From Aspidapion aeneum (lineage: Eukaryota; Arthropoda; Insecta; Coleoptera; Brentidae), in assembly GCA_963576565.1 (NCBI GenBank), contig OY755038.1:66585908-66649907 (forward strand): 64,000 nucleotides of DNA, written 5' to 3'. Below the pieces are notes generated by a model. It was given only the letters and a program-made list of their open reading frames with translations, did no database searches and was not told the DNA's origin. Each line of letters starts with the position of its first letter. Position 1 is the first letter of the stretch. Shown one piece after another: positions 1 through 11,781 of the stretch. Made by a program: the position numbers and the translations under genes.

Positions 1-15
1 CAATTTGGACCACTC

Positions 16-1400
16 TGTACAGCGTGTCCCATTTTCGATGGGATTAAATGGGAAACTCGGTTATTAATAAAGATATCGATTTTCTGATTGCACCTTATCG
101 TGCTCTTTTTTTGAGCCCTTAAAAATGGTGTAGATTTTTACTATACCCCGTGGTTTCGCTACTACAGGGAGTTTTTGAAAAAATTGCATTTTTAATAATT
201 TGCTTATTTTGCAAGATATTTTTATTCTATAAAAACCCCTCTATGGCAACTTTTTTAGAGCAAAATAATGACGTTGTCATTTTTTTTAAATATTGTTTAG
301 TTTGTGAGATATGGTATTTATCATAAAAAAATTAAATACGGACCTGTACTTTTTTTATTACTATTTTGATTGGTTTCATGCTATTATTATCTTAAAATGA
401 TAAAACTTTAATATTTTTTTGTTTTAAGATTGAAAAAAATATTTAATACATTCTTTAAAAAATTTTAGTCCAATCCTGGAAATTTCAAACGTAAATATAT
501 AAATTAAAAATTGCAAGACACACTAGTTGGATGATTTTTAGTTTATTTTTTGAAACGTTAATTAAAAGATTTATAAATAAAGTAAAAAACCAATTTATTT
601 GATGGTAGCACAGCAACTCATGAAAGTTACTTCAACATGGAAAAACAATAGCTCACTCAAAATTATCTAAAATGGCTAGAAATCCCAAGATTTAAACGGC
701 AGAAATATTATTAAGCAAAATGCGTTAAGAAAAATTACTCAAAAATGCCAACAATGTCTCACACATAATGGCAATTAGTTTAAACATTTAGACCATTAAA
801 GAAAAATTAGTTCTTATTTTTTGTAATTCGTTATTTTTTTTTGTATTTTTCATAGACTTTCTTTCAAATAAATCCTTAAATTAACGTAAAACCATTTTAA
901 TTTGCTAAGTATCAAAACAGTTAAACTAAAAATCGTTCAACTAGCAATTTTTAATTTATATTTATGTTGGAAATTTCCGGGTTCGGACTCAATTTTTTTT
1001 AAAATAGTAAATATTTTTTTAAATCTTAAAACAAAAAAATTATTAAATTTTTATTATTTTGTGATAATAATAGCATGAAGCCGATCAAAATAGTGATAAA
1101 AAAAATACAGGTCCATATTTAATTTTTTTATGATAAATACCATATTTCAAAAACTAAACAATATTTAAAAATACTGACAACGTCATTATTTTTCTTTAAA
1201 AAAGTTGCTATAGAAAAGTTTTTACAGAATAAAAATATCTCGTAAAATAAGCGAGATATAAGAGATTATTAAAAATGCAATTTTTTCAAAAACTCCCTGT
1301 ATTAGCGAAACTGCAAGGTATAGCAAACGTCTGATTACACCATTTTTAAGAGTTTAATAAAAGAGCACGGTAAAGTGCAATCAGAATATCAATACCAACA
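16..1400. mobile_element. Foldback element with ~480-bp inverted arms
   Basis: Bases about 62-545 read on the opposite strand match about 920-1395, with small indels and substitutions. The match includes the outer segment with GTGCTCTTTT, a middle segment around AACTCCCTG, and an inner segment around GGAAATTTC. The spacer 546-919 is unique and has no gene. The outer edge carries TACAGCGTGTCCCA, close to the ACAGGGTGTCCC ends of other foldbacks in this window (48367-49205 and 30231-30870). No coding capacity is visible, so it is probably a non-autonomous foldback or MITE-like element; the superfamily is unknown. The exact ends are uncertain. Confidence 0.75.
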
Positions 1401-4400
1401 GCCAACCGTTTCATCCCTAAGTGACCATTCGAATACATACGCACTAAACAATATTCTAAAATTAGACAAGACAAAGTGTATGCTATAATAAATTATCGAG
1501 ATTTACGTTCCATTAAGAAAGCTATGAATCTTGCACAGGAAGCTTCGAAGATCAGGAACCAATCAAAACTGAGTTTATGTACGTTGCCCTATGACTTACG
1601 GCCCTAATAAAGCTCAAATAACGATATTACCTACCTTAAACGTCAGCCATGGATTTCGCAGGTCGTAAATTGGCGCGCGGCTCTGAGCTTTTTAGAATGA
1701 ATTTTATAAACGAGAGTCTCAAGGAAAAGTATGTTAGTATTTACTTTGTTTTCGAAATAAAGTATTTACTTTGTTTTCAAAATAATTCTCTTTCCTCCAG
1801 TGAACTGTCTAAAATATTCTAATGTGTGTCCCTATTTAAATGCAATATCGTATGTTATACCTTGTTTAAACTTTATATTTACCATTTGTCAAAAGGTATC
1901 CATTTCAAATTAATATTATAAACCTTATCGTTTATTTGCAAAATCGTCACAGCTTATTTATTTCTTAAGGGAGTTTATACTCTTTATATCTTCCTTATAA
2001 CTAACTTGTTCTTTTAACTTTTGCTACACCAACTTGGAATGGAACAGCAATTTAACTGTCGTTACATAAGCTTTGGATTTCAAGAACTAAACAAGATATT
2101 GTTAATTTCTTTAATATTAAAAAAATGGTATAAATTTAAGATTGATTAAGAAAGTTTAAGAATACCCTCGGTCGCTTGGTCATGGATCACCTAATCTTGA
2201 CTTGCCTGGTGTTTATCTCAAAGTTGAGTAGGAGGGCCTTTATGACGTCATCCAAAATAAGAGTATTTTCCATTGTTTATCAAATTTTGGCTTCTAACGT
2301 TCTCAAAATTAGTTTTACAGAGAAACTGTAAATGCAACCTTTGTTTGCAAGAGAACAAAAACTAACAAAGCAAATTTCTTCATTATATTTATTAATGTTT
2401 TGTTGCAAACAAAAATGTATTAATAGTTTATTTGTAAAACTAATTTAGCGAAAGGTTGTGAAAAAACACACCGGCCCTTCTTTTCAAATTGGAGGCAATT
2501 TTCTGACTATTACCAATCGATCTTGGGTAAATTTAAAAAATCTTCCACTACTATCCCACGGGACACGATTTTTGACTATAAGTTACTCAACTAATGTGCA
2601 ATAGGACGTGATGTGCTATCAAATGATAAGCCATTGGATCTGGACGTTTATTCTTAACGGCCCGTGACATGACCTGAGGTGAGCGCTCACCTTTGTGGAT
2701 TTATTTCCACTTGTAAAAGGGTGGAAAAAGTATTAAGGCGTCGTCAAGAATAAGCGTTAATAAGTTTTAAAAAATCATTCAAATTTTTTTTTTACGTAGT
2801 GAAGAGAATAGAGCTTTGTGAAAACAAAATATTATACAAGGTGTGAATGGTGTATGACTTACAATATTTTAGTGGGAGATAAAAGGGTTCAAAGTAAGAC
2901 AAAAAGTTTATTTAACACGGGGGTTAAAAAATTTTTGTATTATCAATTTCACCAAAGTTGTTGATTTTTAAAACTTTTTTGGTTATAACTACTTTTAAAA
3001 ACTCGGCACAAATTTTAAACTGTGTGAACTTGTGTATAAGTGTGGAAACAATATTAAGACAGTGTTAAAAAAAATAAATATTTTATTAAACACAATATTT
3101 TTGTCGATTTTTTATTTTATGATTATTAGAAATGTCTATGCAAAAATATATATTTTTTATTTTTTAAATGTTTTATCAATTTTTGGATGTAAATTTAACA
3201 GATTGTAACTACCCAATTTCGTATTTTATTAAGGAAATATATACCACATTTTTAAATAACAATGAGCCAGATAATCATTTGGCTAGGGCAGATTTTTTTC
3301 TTTCCCCCAATCCTAGAATCCTATATCTTAAAAGCAGAGGGATGTTTTAAATGAAATTTTTCTTATTTTGGACTCCTCTATTACTCGTTACAATATTTCA
3401 TACCATTAACACTGTATATAAAATATGGTTTATATGGTAATTAAGCCTGAAGTTTATTGGAATACATTTTAATCTCTTTTAGTTAGAGGGATTAAAATGG
3501 CACGTAAAAATATGAGTTGCTTGGTAAGAAAATTATTACCACTAAACTTAAAGGTCTGGATTTAAAACACATGTTCTTACTCTTTTTTTTTCTCTGGGTA
3601 TAGTAGCGGAGGCATTGAATATTTTTTGGAACAGTCAGTGTGTATAAATAAGTATGTTCTGTAAATGATAATAATTAACAATTTTTCTTTATGGTAATGT
3701 TTTTCTGATAAGTTCAAAAGATTATAAATGATAACAGTCGACATTGAAAAAATACTTAGATTATAAGAAATTGGGTCATCTGAAGTGGTGGAAATTAGCT
3801 CGGGCTGAAAGTTTTCAGATCCAAAAATTGAGCTGATATGTGCCCTTATTTTCTTAGTCTTAAAACTGAACGTATAAACTAATGTTATAATACACTATAG
3901 CTTAAATAACTCTGAATGATTTACAAAGTTGGAAAATACACCAGCAGGCGTCTTCAAACTTTGAAAATTAGGAACTTATTTTCTTAGTTTTGACGTTTTT
4001 CCACATGGCAGATTACACTATAATTTCATGCAGAAAATTAGTCTGGCTGTTATTTACAATCAGGAAGACCCCACCAGAAAAGCTCTATTATCCAATCTCA
4101 AACATAGTGAATTAGTTTTTTCGTTGTTAACGGTCGCAGTTATGAAAAAATATAAGCGACTAAAGCGTTTTAAGATAAAACAAGAACCAGGCTCAGAAAA
4201 AGGTGAAATAGGAGCATTCCCGCTGAAAAAATATTTTCTTTAGATTCTAATTATTATTTGGCATGCCTAATGACGTGCACCATGTCGCTTAATTTAGGAT
4301 TTCTTAAAATCTGCCAGAACCATCAACGAAAAAATATATAAATTAATTTTAACAGTCTGTAAATCGGCAACTAAGCTTTAAAATAAGCCAAATAATTACT

Positions 4401-4617
4401 TCTTTTCAGTTGTTGGTGGGTCTAGGAAACATCAAAGATTATAGATTATAATATGGAAACATTAAAATAATCGAATATGTAAATAACAGTCAGATGGTAT
4501 TTTGGGCTTTTGTCATCATTTGCCAGATGGTATATTGGGCATTTGTCAATAAACTTTTAGGTCTAACAAAATAATGGTAGAATTGATCAATGAACAATTC
4601 TATCGGTGTTTGCTGAC
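1401..4617. other. AT-rich spacer, no recognisable gene
   Basis: No protein domain, RNA gene or convincing terminal repeat was found here. A palindromic TGACGTCA lies at 2243-2250. An ATG-started 71-codon frame lies at 4028-4243 on the plus strand; it has a lysine-rich second half but no recognisable motif and is probably chance or decayed coding sequence. Confidence 0.5.
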
Positions 4618-4791
4618 TAAATAAATAAGTTCCCAAAATCCGGGCCCTCCCAACCCAATTTTTTTTAAATATATGTTCCTTGTTTTTCTTGAATAAAAAG
4701 ATAAAATAGAATAAAATACGACATCATGAGACCTCGGGTCCGACCATAGAGGCCTCGGCCCCCAAGACATATTCCTGAGTGCGCCACTGAC
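4618..4791. mobile_element. hAT-like terminal fragment
   Basis: The right edge ends with CCTGAGTGCGCCACTG (4775-4790). Its complement begins CAGTGGCGCACTC, the CAGTGGCG-type terminus common in insect hAT elements, followed inward by a C/G-rich tract as in the hAT copy at 23885-27612. No matching left terminus was found, so this is a remnant. The left coordinate is approximate. Confidence 0.4.
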
Positions 4792-4889
4792 AATTAGGGG
4801 ACAAAGATTAGTTTTTAAAATACATTTTTTATGGCTTGTATCGTATCAAACGAATGATAATTAAATATAAAATAAGTGCATTATGATCC

Positions 4890-5234
4890 TTTCAAGGAAA
4901 ATATGGAAGATAAAGCTACATATAAGCTTAGGTGTCCCTCAGTTAGCAGAGTATTTTTACCCAACTGCAGCACTGCGAAAGGAAGGGTAATGTTTTTCGC
5001 TTGGGATATGCGTATAATGTAAGTATGTATGTATGTAAATATGTATGTTTGTGTCGCGCTGGAGGCTTACCGGCTGTACCGATTTTGTCAAAAAAGTGTG
5101 GATTGCTGCTGATCCCGTAGGTACTATAGGCTATATTTTCTTAAACAGGAGTTAATATGGCGGTAGTCAGAAGCCATTTTGTCACGTGATGTCGGCTTTA
5201 AGGCATAAAAATTACCTAAATTTCAGGCGATTTT
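4890..5234 (+). repeat. (TATG)n-bearing interspersed repeat
   Basis: A tail-like segment at about 4929-4967 (GCTTAGGTG... then GCAGAGTATTTTT) resembles the 3' end of the (GTCT)n repeats at 28.0, 36.1, 41.2, 44.3 and 46.2 kb. It is followed by a TATG-type microsatellite at about 5020-5052 and then an ACCGATTTTGTC segment, analogous to the GATTTTAATGAAATTTGG block that follows the microsatellite in those repeats. It is probably a fragment of a related but different non-autonomous family. Confidence 0.4.
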
Positions 5235-5614
5235 ATTGAAATGCCTTTAACCCAATTTGGGCCGTTGATGCGTATACGCAACTACAGTAATATTTTTTTT
5301 TACAAAAATAGGAACCATTTTGGCATGAGATATAGACAAATCCCACTTATGTAAGGTTAGACCAAGGTAATCAAATTGGATTTAGAAGATTTTTTTTTGT
5401 TTCCGTCGGCCTGAAAAATTTTTGAAAAACCTTTTGACTCCAAAATTTTCAAAATTCATAAAAGCACAAATATATTTATTTTTCCAAAGATATAGTACTT
5501 TTATCCTACTAAGTAAATTTTGAGTAACAATATCAAACGAAAAACCTATGTTTACTTGTAGCAGATTTTTTTTTAAATACGTCATAAATTATAGTGTTGC
5601 GTTTACGCATCAAG
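5235..5614. mobile_element. Small element bounded by piggyBac-like inverted ends
   Basis: The left edge contains TTGATGCGTATACGCAAC (5262-5279); the right edge contains GTTGCGTTTACGCATCAA (about 5594-5611), its near-perfect inverted complement. The same end motif recurs at 6206-6222 beside the piggyBac transposase remnant, so this is probably a non-autonomous relative of that element. A 67-codon minus-strand frame inside (5382-5585) has no recognisable domain. Confidence 0.5.
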
Positions 5615-6226
5615 GGCCTAAAGGGTTAAGTGAAATTGCCGAAAACAGTCGGCGTGCATATATACTGTGCAACGCTCACAAATGTAAATCGTTTGACTTT
5701 TGCACACCCAACATCTTCTAGAGTCAGTAAAAAATTCAATAGAAAATCAAAAAAAAAGTTTTAATTCCCCAACCAGCGGTAATATCAGCATATAATAAAT
5801 ATATGGGAGACGTAGATTTACACGATAATGGAGTTGCAACCTATTGAATCAAAGTAATGGGTAAATAATGATGGTGGCCACTTTTTATATATGTTATTGA
5901 CAGTTCACTTGTGAACGCCTGGAAACTTTACAATACTGTAAACCAGAATAAGATGCCGCAGCTGGATTTCAAATCATTTATTGCATTGCGAATGCTCAAA
6001 ACAAAGAATTTTGTTGCTAAAGCACTTTCGATAAATCCGCCCACTGATATGAGAGGTGACCTGATGGAATACGTCTTGAGCAAAACTGATTCCAGAAGAA
6101 GATGTCGGATGTGCAAAAGTCAAACGATTTACATTTGTGAGCGTTGCACAGTATATCTGTACGCCGACTGTTTTCGGTAAAATCACTTAAACCTTTAGGC
6201 CATTAATGCGTTAACGCAACACCCCA
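5589..6226 (+). mobile_element. Rearranged piggyBac-like element with inverted 3' ends
   Basis: The terminal motif and the last ~110 bases of the transposase coding region are present at 6098-6226 and again, inverted, at about 5589-5717. The left half of the element is therefore an inverted copy of its right half, including the cysteine-rich tail. Such snap-back structures lack the normal left end and are not expected to be autonomous. The neighbouring 5235-5614 element shares the same terminal motif. Confidence 0.65.
5741..6180 (+). pseudogene. piggyBac-type transposase, C-terminal remnant
   Basis: The remnant covers the end of a piggyBac-family (DDE_Tnp_1_7) transposase. From 5741 one frame reads through a lysine-rich stretch into AYNKYMGDVDLHDNG, the family's YNxxMGGVDxxD region with the last catalytic-core aspartates. 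After internal stops and a shift of frame it continues as WWPLFY and VNAWKLYN. It ends in the cysteine-rich zinc-binding tail (CRMC, then YICERC, then CF), complete to a TAA at 6178-6180. The last ~110 coding bases are also present inverted at about 5610-5717. In-frame stops and loss of everything upstream make it non-functional. The open segment 5911-6180 is 89 codons with a non-ATG beginning. Family assignment is confident from several motifs in order. Confidence 0.8.
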
Positions 6227-6230
6227 TATT

Positions 6231-6777
6231 CTGTTAAGTTAATATTCTATATTTTTACGGTACTTATTAGTTACATTTATGTATATTGATAATACAAAAA
6301 TACTTTTTTTTATAAATATTGTTTTCTTTCTATCCTTGGTCCAAAATGGGTTAATAACCCAATGCAAATATCCTCTGATTTGCTGTAATTACTTTTTTCC
6401 CCTCTACTCTCTTAAAAAACCATATTCGCATAATTTTATCAAATATAGGTCGATTTAAAAAAAAATCTGCACGCGCTTTAAGACATTTCGCCATTCTTAT
6501 TAGTAATATTTGTAGCCATAACTTTCACAAATATAGAGCGATTTCAAAACTTCTTTCTGCATATGCTTTAATATTTTTTTCAACACTGTTTCACTAGTTC
6601 CCTCCTCTCTCTCTCCTCCCCTATTTTCACTCAATGGAAGGTAACACTGTTTGCGATCTTAGGAAATCTACACGTACTTTCCGGGTAACGCTAAATTAAT
6701 GGTAAATGCATAGCGATTTCTATGAGGCTGAATAAACATTAAATCTAAAAGTTGGAAATTAAAAAATTTTTAAGTAA
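6231..6777. other. Spacer with a short diverged tandem repeat
   Basis: No gene is visible. Two diverged copies of a ~102-bp unit can be aligned (about 6427-6482 and 6529-6584), each with CATAA-TTT, CAAATATAG, CGATTT and CTGCA-GCTTTA. A pyrimidine-rich tract lies near 6600-6625. Confidence 0.4.
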
Positions 6778-7007
6778 AAAAACACCCCACTGCTAAATCT
6801 ACTTCAAACTAATAGTCGCAGTTGGGTACAAAATTACCCATTAACCTGATTCATGAAAATACAAAACTGTATACTTTCGTAAGAGTGCTTTGGGCATCAA
6901 AACTTTGATGTCGAATGAAAGTTGACGGATGTCGTACATTATAGGTATACTTATCAATTCAACTGTCAGTAGTAGGTACAAGTAGATTTAGCAGTTGAAT
7001 GTTTTTT
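6778..7007. mobile_element. ~230-bp MITE with ~49-bp inverted ends
   Basis: Bases 6778-6826 and 6958-7006 are near-perfect inverted complements, including CTGCTAAATCTACTT and its complement. The ~130-bp interior has no frame. Size and structure fit a miniature inverted-repeat element; flanking target duplications could not be fixed because both flanks are A/T-only. Confidence 0.65.
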
Positions 7008-7922
7008 ATTAATTTTTTTTTAATTAAATTTACATACCTACTCTATCAATCTGCCCATACTGTGTTGTGAGGCCAGGAATTTCATTTGCCGGCAAAGTAG
7101 CGATATTAAAAATTTTATAATGTGAAAATGACGTCTTGGAAAATGACGCTCATCTAAAAACCCTTTAGCAGTAAAGATTTTAGAGCAAGATGGAGCAAAA
7201 GACGAGGGTCAGAATGATGAGAAAAGATCCTTTTTGTATAAAGTGGTTTGGAAATGTAGTTAATTTAAATTTTTTTTAAATATTTTAGATAGAATTTATC
7301 ATTTATTAATAATTTATATTTTCTTTTTTGCTTTCAATTATTATAATAACAAAAAAAAAAACAAAAAATAAGAAGCGTTAGAATTTTTTTTTTTTAATTT
7401 TAATTAAATAAGCTTTTAGCCTTGGAAATCAAAAAAATTACAGATAAAGAGTTATTTTTATCAAAATTAAAAGGAAAACTGCAAGAATGGAAAATAACTT
7501 TTATTTCTTATTCCATTAGCTTCTTTAAATTTTAAGAACTTTATTTTCTTCCCTGTTTCAGACTTTTAACCTGTTTTAATTTAACAAGTTAACAATGCAG
7601 TAGACGACTTTTAACTTTTTAATTTATTAATTTTATGAGTCAACAGTACATCAGATAACAATGAATATGAAAAAGTGACATATTTTAGTTATCTTCAATT
7701 ATCTGCATATAAAATATTCTCACTAATTTAAAAAATTAGGTTTCAAATCAGCAGGACTCTTTCTAATTCGTAACCAAAAAGGAAAAGTTTTTTAAGTGAC
7801 TAGTATGCCACTTTTTCAATTAAGTTCGGGTCTTAATACTTTAGTTTTCTTTTTTCTTTTTTAACTCGTTAATCGCCCAATTGGAACATAAAAATATCTA
7901 ATAGGCTTCAGCAAAATTATTT
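7008..7922. other. AT-rich spacer
   Basis: Very A/T-rich sequence with poly-A and poly-T runs. No gene, structured RNA or mobile-element boundary was recognised. Confidence 0.5.
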
Positions 7923-8154
7923 ATCATAACAAAAACATTTCATGTAAAAAAAAGCCAGCTACGCGAAAATGGCATTCCGTAAAAAGAATTGAGATAAAAG
8001 TAAAGCCAAGTTTTCCAATACAAATTTCAAAATGAAAGGTTCTTACTAGTTTGGAAATGTTTTTTAAGTGACTTTACTTTTATTTCAATTCTTTTTACGG
8101 AATGCCATTTTCGCGTACTTGGCTTTTTTTTACATGAAATGTTTTTGTTATGAT
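7923..8154. repeat. Long near-perfect hairpin (~85-bp stem)
   Basis: Bases 7925-8010 and about 8072-8154 are inverted complements with only a handful of mismatches, including ACGCGAAAATGGCATTCCG and its complement, around a ~60-base loop. A short direct repeat GTTTTTTAAGTGACT occurs just left of the hairpin (~7789) and in its loop (~8060). It is probably a palindromic non-autonomous element; if transcribed it would form an extended double-stranded RNA. Confidence 0.75.
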
Positions 8155-8280
8155 TTCACTTCTTTTTTAAAGGAATTGTATAACACTTAATTTTTAAAGT
8201 AGTAAAATATGCGGAATATTGTTTAAAACTTTTGCAATGCCTTACTTAAATTTTTGAGATTTTTTAATTTTTTTCCATGG

Positions 8281-8917
8281 TTTTATCGTAGTTCCTATCA
8301 GCCTTCCAAAGCTCAGCTCTCTAGCGTTTCTGAAAGTGCACAATGTTACTTTTACATAAATTTACATGTATAGGAAAGGGAAATAAATTAAAATTGTCGT
8401 GTTTTTAAATTTTGTCCTACAGTTTTATCATAGTTCCTATCAGTCTTCCAATGCTCAGCTCTCTAGCGTTTTTGGAAGTGGGTAATGTTAATTTTACATA
8501 ACTTTACATTTATAGGGGAGAAGAGTGAATGAAAATATTGGACTTTTTAAATTTTTTCCCATGGTTTTATCATAATTTCTATCAGCATTCCAATGCTCAG
8601 CTCTCTAGCATTTCTGGAAGTGGGCAATGTTAGTTTTATATCAATTTACATTTATAGGAGAGGGAAGTAAATTAAAATGTTGGTGTTTTTAAATTTTTTT
8701 ATATAGTTTTATCATATTGTCTTTCAGTCTTAAAAAGTTTAGCTCTCTAGCGTTTCTGGAAGTGGGCAGTGCTACTTTTACATAACTTTACATTAATAGG
8801 GGAAGGAAGTAAATTATAATTTTGGGGTGTTTTAATTTTTTTCTATAATTTTATCATTGTTACTATCGGTCTTCCAAAGCTCAGCTCTCTAGTATGCCTG
8901 GAAGTAGGCAATGTTAC
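8281..8917. repeat. Tandem array, 142-bp period (first block)
   Basis: Units begin with TTTTATC(A/G)TAGTTCCTATCAG at 8281, 8423, 8565, 8707 and 8849, a regular 142-base period. Each contains CTCAGCTCTCTAG, TCTGGAAGTGGGCAATG and TACATAACTTTACAT in that order. The array is cut at 8917 by the RTE copy and resumes at 12921 and again at 20952. Confidence 0.85.
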
Positions 8918-9062
8918 TACTACTACTACTATGTCGGTTTAGAACGTTTTTCTACGTTGTCCGACGCCTATTCTCCACCTCCTTCGATCCTGACAATCAT
9001 CTTCTGTCTGACTGTTGCCATTCTAGTTTAGGACGTCCTCTTTTTCTGCGCCCTACTGGTTG

Positions 9063-10460
9063 CTACTGTAGGACCTGTTTTGGTAATCTTTCGTCGTTCA
9101 TCCGTTGTACATGGCCGTACCATATCAATTGCCTTTCAGTGATGTCATCCGTTATGCTTCCCTCGATTCCCATTCTTTCTTTTATGATCTCATTTCTTAT
9201 GTGATCTAATCCAGATATTCTCATTGATCTTCTTATTGCATCCATTTCGACACTTTCCATTTTTGTTTTGTATTTTTCTGTTACGCGACAAGTCTCTATT
9301 CCATACAACAGCGTGCTTTTTACCATTGTTTCATATATGTTAAATTTTACATTCTTTCTTATCTCTCTGCTCCATAAAATACTGTTAAGACATCTAATAA
9401 CCTTTTTTGCTTTTACTATTCTTTTTTACAATTATTTACAGTCTGTTCCTGTCTTATCAAATGTGACACCCAAGTATACATACTCATTGCATGGAGATAT
9501 TGTTTGTCCATTGTCTAGTTCTAACTCACTGGATTCGTTTCCAATACATAAGTACTGTGTCTTGTCCACGTTCACTGTTAGTCCCCACTTTTGGTATTCT
9601 TCCGTTAACTTTCTCATCATATACTCCATGTCTTCTTTATCATTAGCTACAATTACTTGGTCGTCAGCAAACTGTAGTGTGTATAAAGTAAATCGGTCGT
9701 TAAGTTGTATTCCCATGCCGTGCACTTTACGTTTCCAGTTTTTTAGAGCCACTGCGATATATATTTTAAAAAGAGTTGGAGAGATACAACATCCCTGTCT
9801 TAAGCCTTTTGTTACCAGGAATTCTTTTGAAAGTCAATTTCCAATTTTAATTTTAGATTTTGACCCTTTGAATAGTTCTTTTATCGCTTTTATGTATGTA
9901 TGATTGATATTAGTTTGTTCCAACACCGTCCATAATTTTTCTACTGGAACGGTATCATATGCTTTTTGTAGGTCCACAAAGGTAACATGAGTCTCTATAT
10001 TTCTGGCGCTTCTTTTCTCAATTACTTGTTTAAGACAAAAAACATTATCACTACAAGATCTGCCTGCACGAAACCCACTTTGCTCTTCTTCTTCTTGTTC
10101 ATGAAAATCATTCTCTAATAGATCTCTAGGAATCCTACCGTAAAATCTACTTAGAGTGCTGGTGACTGAAATTCCTCTGTAATTGTTACAATCCAGCTTG
10201 TTTCCTTTTTTATGTTTTGAGGATATGAATGCAATTTTGCAATCATTAGGTAATGGATGTCCGTATATGCATTGATTGATAATATATGTGAGATTTTCGA
10301 GTAGTTTCTCTGATACATGTTTGAGCATTTCAGCATATATTCCCCCAGGTCTGCTAGCTTTTCCGTATTTAAGCTTTTTTATACTATTCTTTATCATTCC
10401 TTTTTCGATGATTACTTCCTCTCCATGTACTTCTATGTCTCTCCTTCTGTTACGCGACAA
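9063..10460 (-). pseudogene. RTE reverse transcriptase and C-terminus, downstream copy
   Basis: Three broken frames follow in element order. 10460-9834 repeats the GISVTSTLSRFYGRI to KIKIGN part of the RT. 9752-9432 carries LQFADDQVIVAND, the catalytic FADD box, with KWGLTVNVDKTQYLCIG. 9326-9063 is the RTE C-terminal region with LLYGIETCRVTEKYK and QLIWYGHVQRMNDERLPKQV. The pieces are in different frames, so no full protein can be made. The first two pieces exist twice because of the internal duplication; the C-terminal piece exists once. Confidence 0.8.
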
Positions 10461-11613
10461 GTCTCTATTCCATACAACAGCGTGCTTTTTACCATTGTTT
10501 CATATATGTTAAATTTTACATTCTTTCTTATTTCTCTGCTCCATAAAATACTGTTAAGACATCTAATAACCTTTTTTGCTTTTACTATTCTTTTTTACAA
10601 TTCTTTACAGTCTGTTCCTGTCTTATCAAATGTGACACCCAAGTATACATACTCATTGCATGGAGATATTGTTTGTCCATTGTCTAGTTCTAACTCACTG
10701 GATTCGTTTCCAATACATAAGTACTGTGTCTTGTCCACGTTCACTGTTAGTCCCCACTTTTGGTATTCTTCCGTTAACTTTCTCATCATATACTCCATGT
10801 CTTCTTTATCATTAGCTACAATTACTTGGTCGTCAGCAAACTGTAGTTGTATAAAGTAAATCGGTCGTTAAGTTGTATTCCCATGCCGTGCACTTTACGT
10901 TTCCAGTTTTTTAGAGCCACTGCGATATATATTTTAAAAAGAGTTGGAGAGATACAACATCCCTGTCTTAAGCCTTTTGTTACCAGGAATTCTTTTGAAA
11001 GTCAATTTCCAATTTTAATTTTAGATTTTGACCCTTTGAATAGTTCCTTTATCGCTTTTATGTATGTATGATTGATATTAGTTTGTTCCAACACCGTCCA
11101 TAATTTTTCTACTGGAACGGTATCATATGCTTTTTGTAGGTCCACAAAGGTAACATGAGTCTCTATATTTCTGGCGCTTCTTTTCTCAATTACTTGTTTA
11201 AGACAAAAAACATTATCACTACAAGATCTGCCTGCACGAAACCCACTTTGCTCTTCTTCTTCTTGCTCATGAAAATCATTCTCTATTAGATCTCTAGGAA
11301 TCCTACCGTAAAATCTACTTAGAGTGCTGGTGACTGAAATTCCTCTGTAATTGTTACAATCCAGCTTGTTTCCTTTTTTATGTTTTGAGGATATGAATGC
11401 AATTTTGCAATCATTAGGTAATGGATGTCCGTATATGCATTGATTGATAATATATGTGAGATTTTCGAGTAGTTTCTCTGATACATGTTTGAGCATTTCA
11501 GCATATATTCCCCCAGGTCTGCTAGCTTTTCCGGATTTAAGCTTTTTTATACTATTCTTTATCATTCCTTTTTCGATGATTACTTCCTCTCCATGTACTT
11601 CTATGTCTCTCCT
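9276..11613. repeat. Internal ~1.17-kb tandem duplication inside the RTE copy
   Basis: TTCTGTTACGCGACAAG at 9276 recurs at 10445, and CTATGTCTCTCCT at 10433 recurs at 11601; the offset is 1,168-1,169 bp and a single-base indel explains the difference. The two units are almost identical across their length, so the duplication is recent relative to element decay. The junction (about 10441-10449) joins RT-N-terminal sequence directly to the C-terminal segment at a short shared CTCCT/TTCTG-like stretch, as expected for microhomology-mediated or slippage duplication. Confidence 0.9.
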
Positions 11614-11748
11614 AGGAGAGGCTGTTAGATATTCGGGTCTCGTCTCGTGCAGCAGCCCTTGTAGTGTTTTGTCCATTGTTCTGGTTTGATGATCTGGATG
11701 TTTACTTTTTCTTTTGTTGGGTTTTTTACTGTAGAAATGAATTTCCAT
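11002..11748 (-). pseudogene. RTE reverse transcriptase, upstream copy of the duplication
   Basis: From about residue 40 of this 248-codon segment the frame is a genuine RT: RRDIEVHGEEVII, KLKSGKASRPGGIYAEML, NYRGISVTSTLSRFYGRI, EQSGFRAGRSCSDNVFCLKQ and FVDLQKAYDTVPVEKLW, the palm block with the first catalytic aspartate. The first ~30 codons are a different frame from the family's, marking a frameshift near 11,650. The frame closes at 11002 after KIKIGN; FADD follows in another frame at about 10,829-10,846. It is the upstream half of the ~1.17-kb duplication. Confidence 0.8.
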
Positions 11749-11781
11749 CTTCAGAGCTCTGCCTACCTCCTACGTGTGTAT

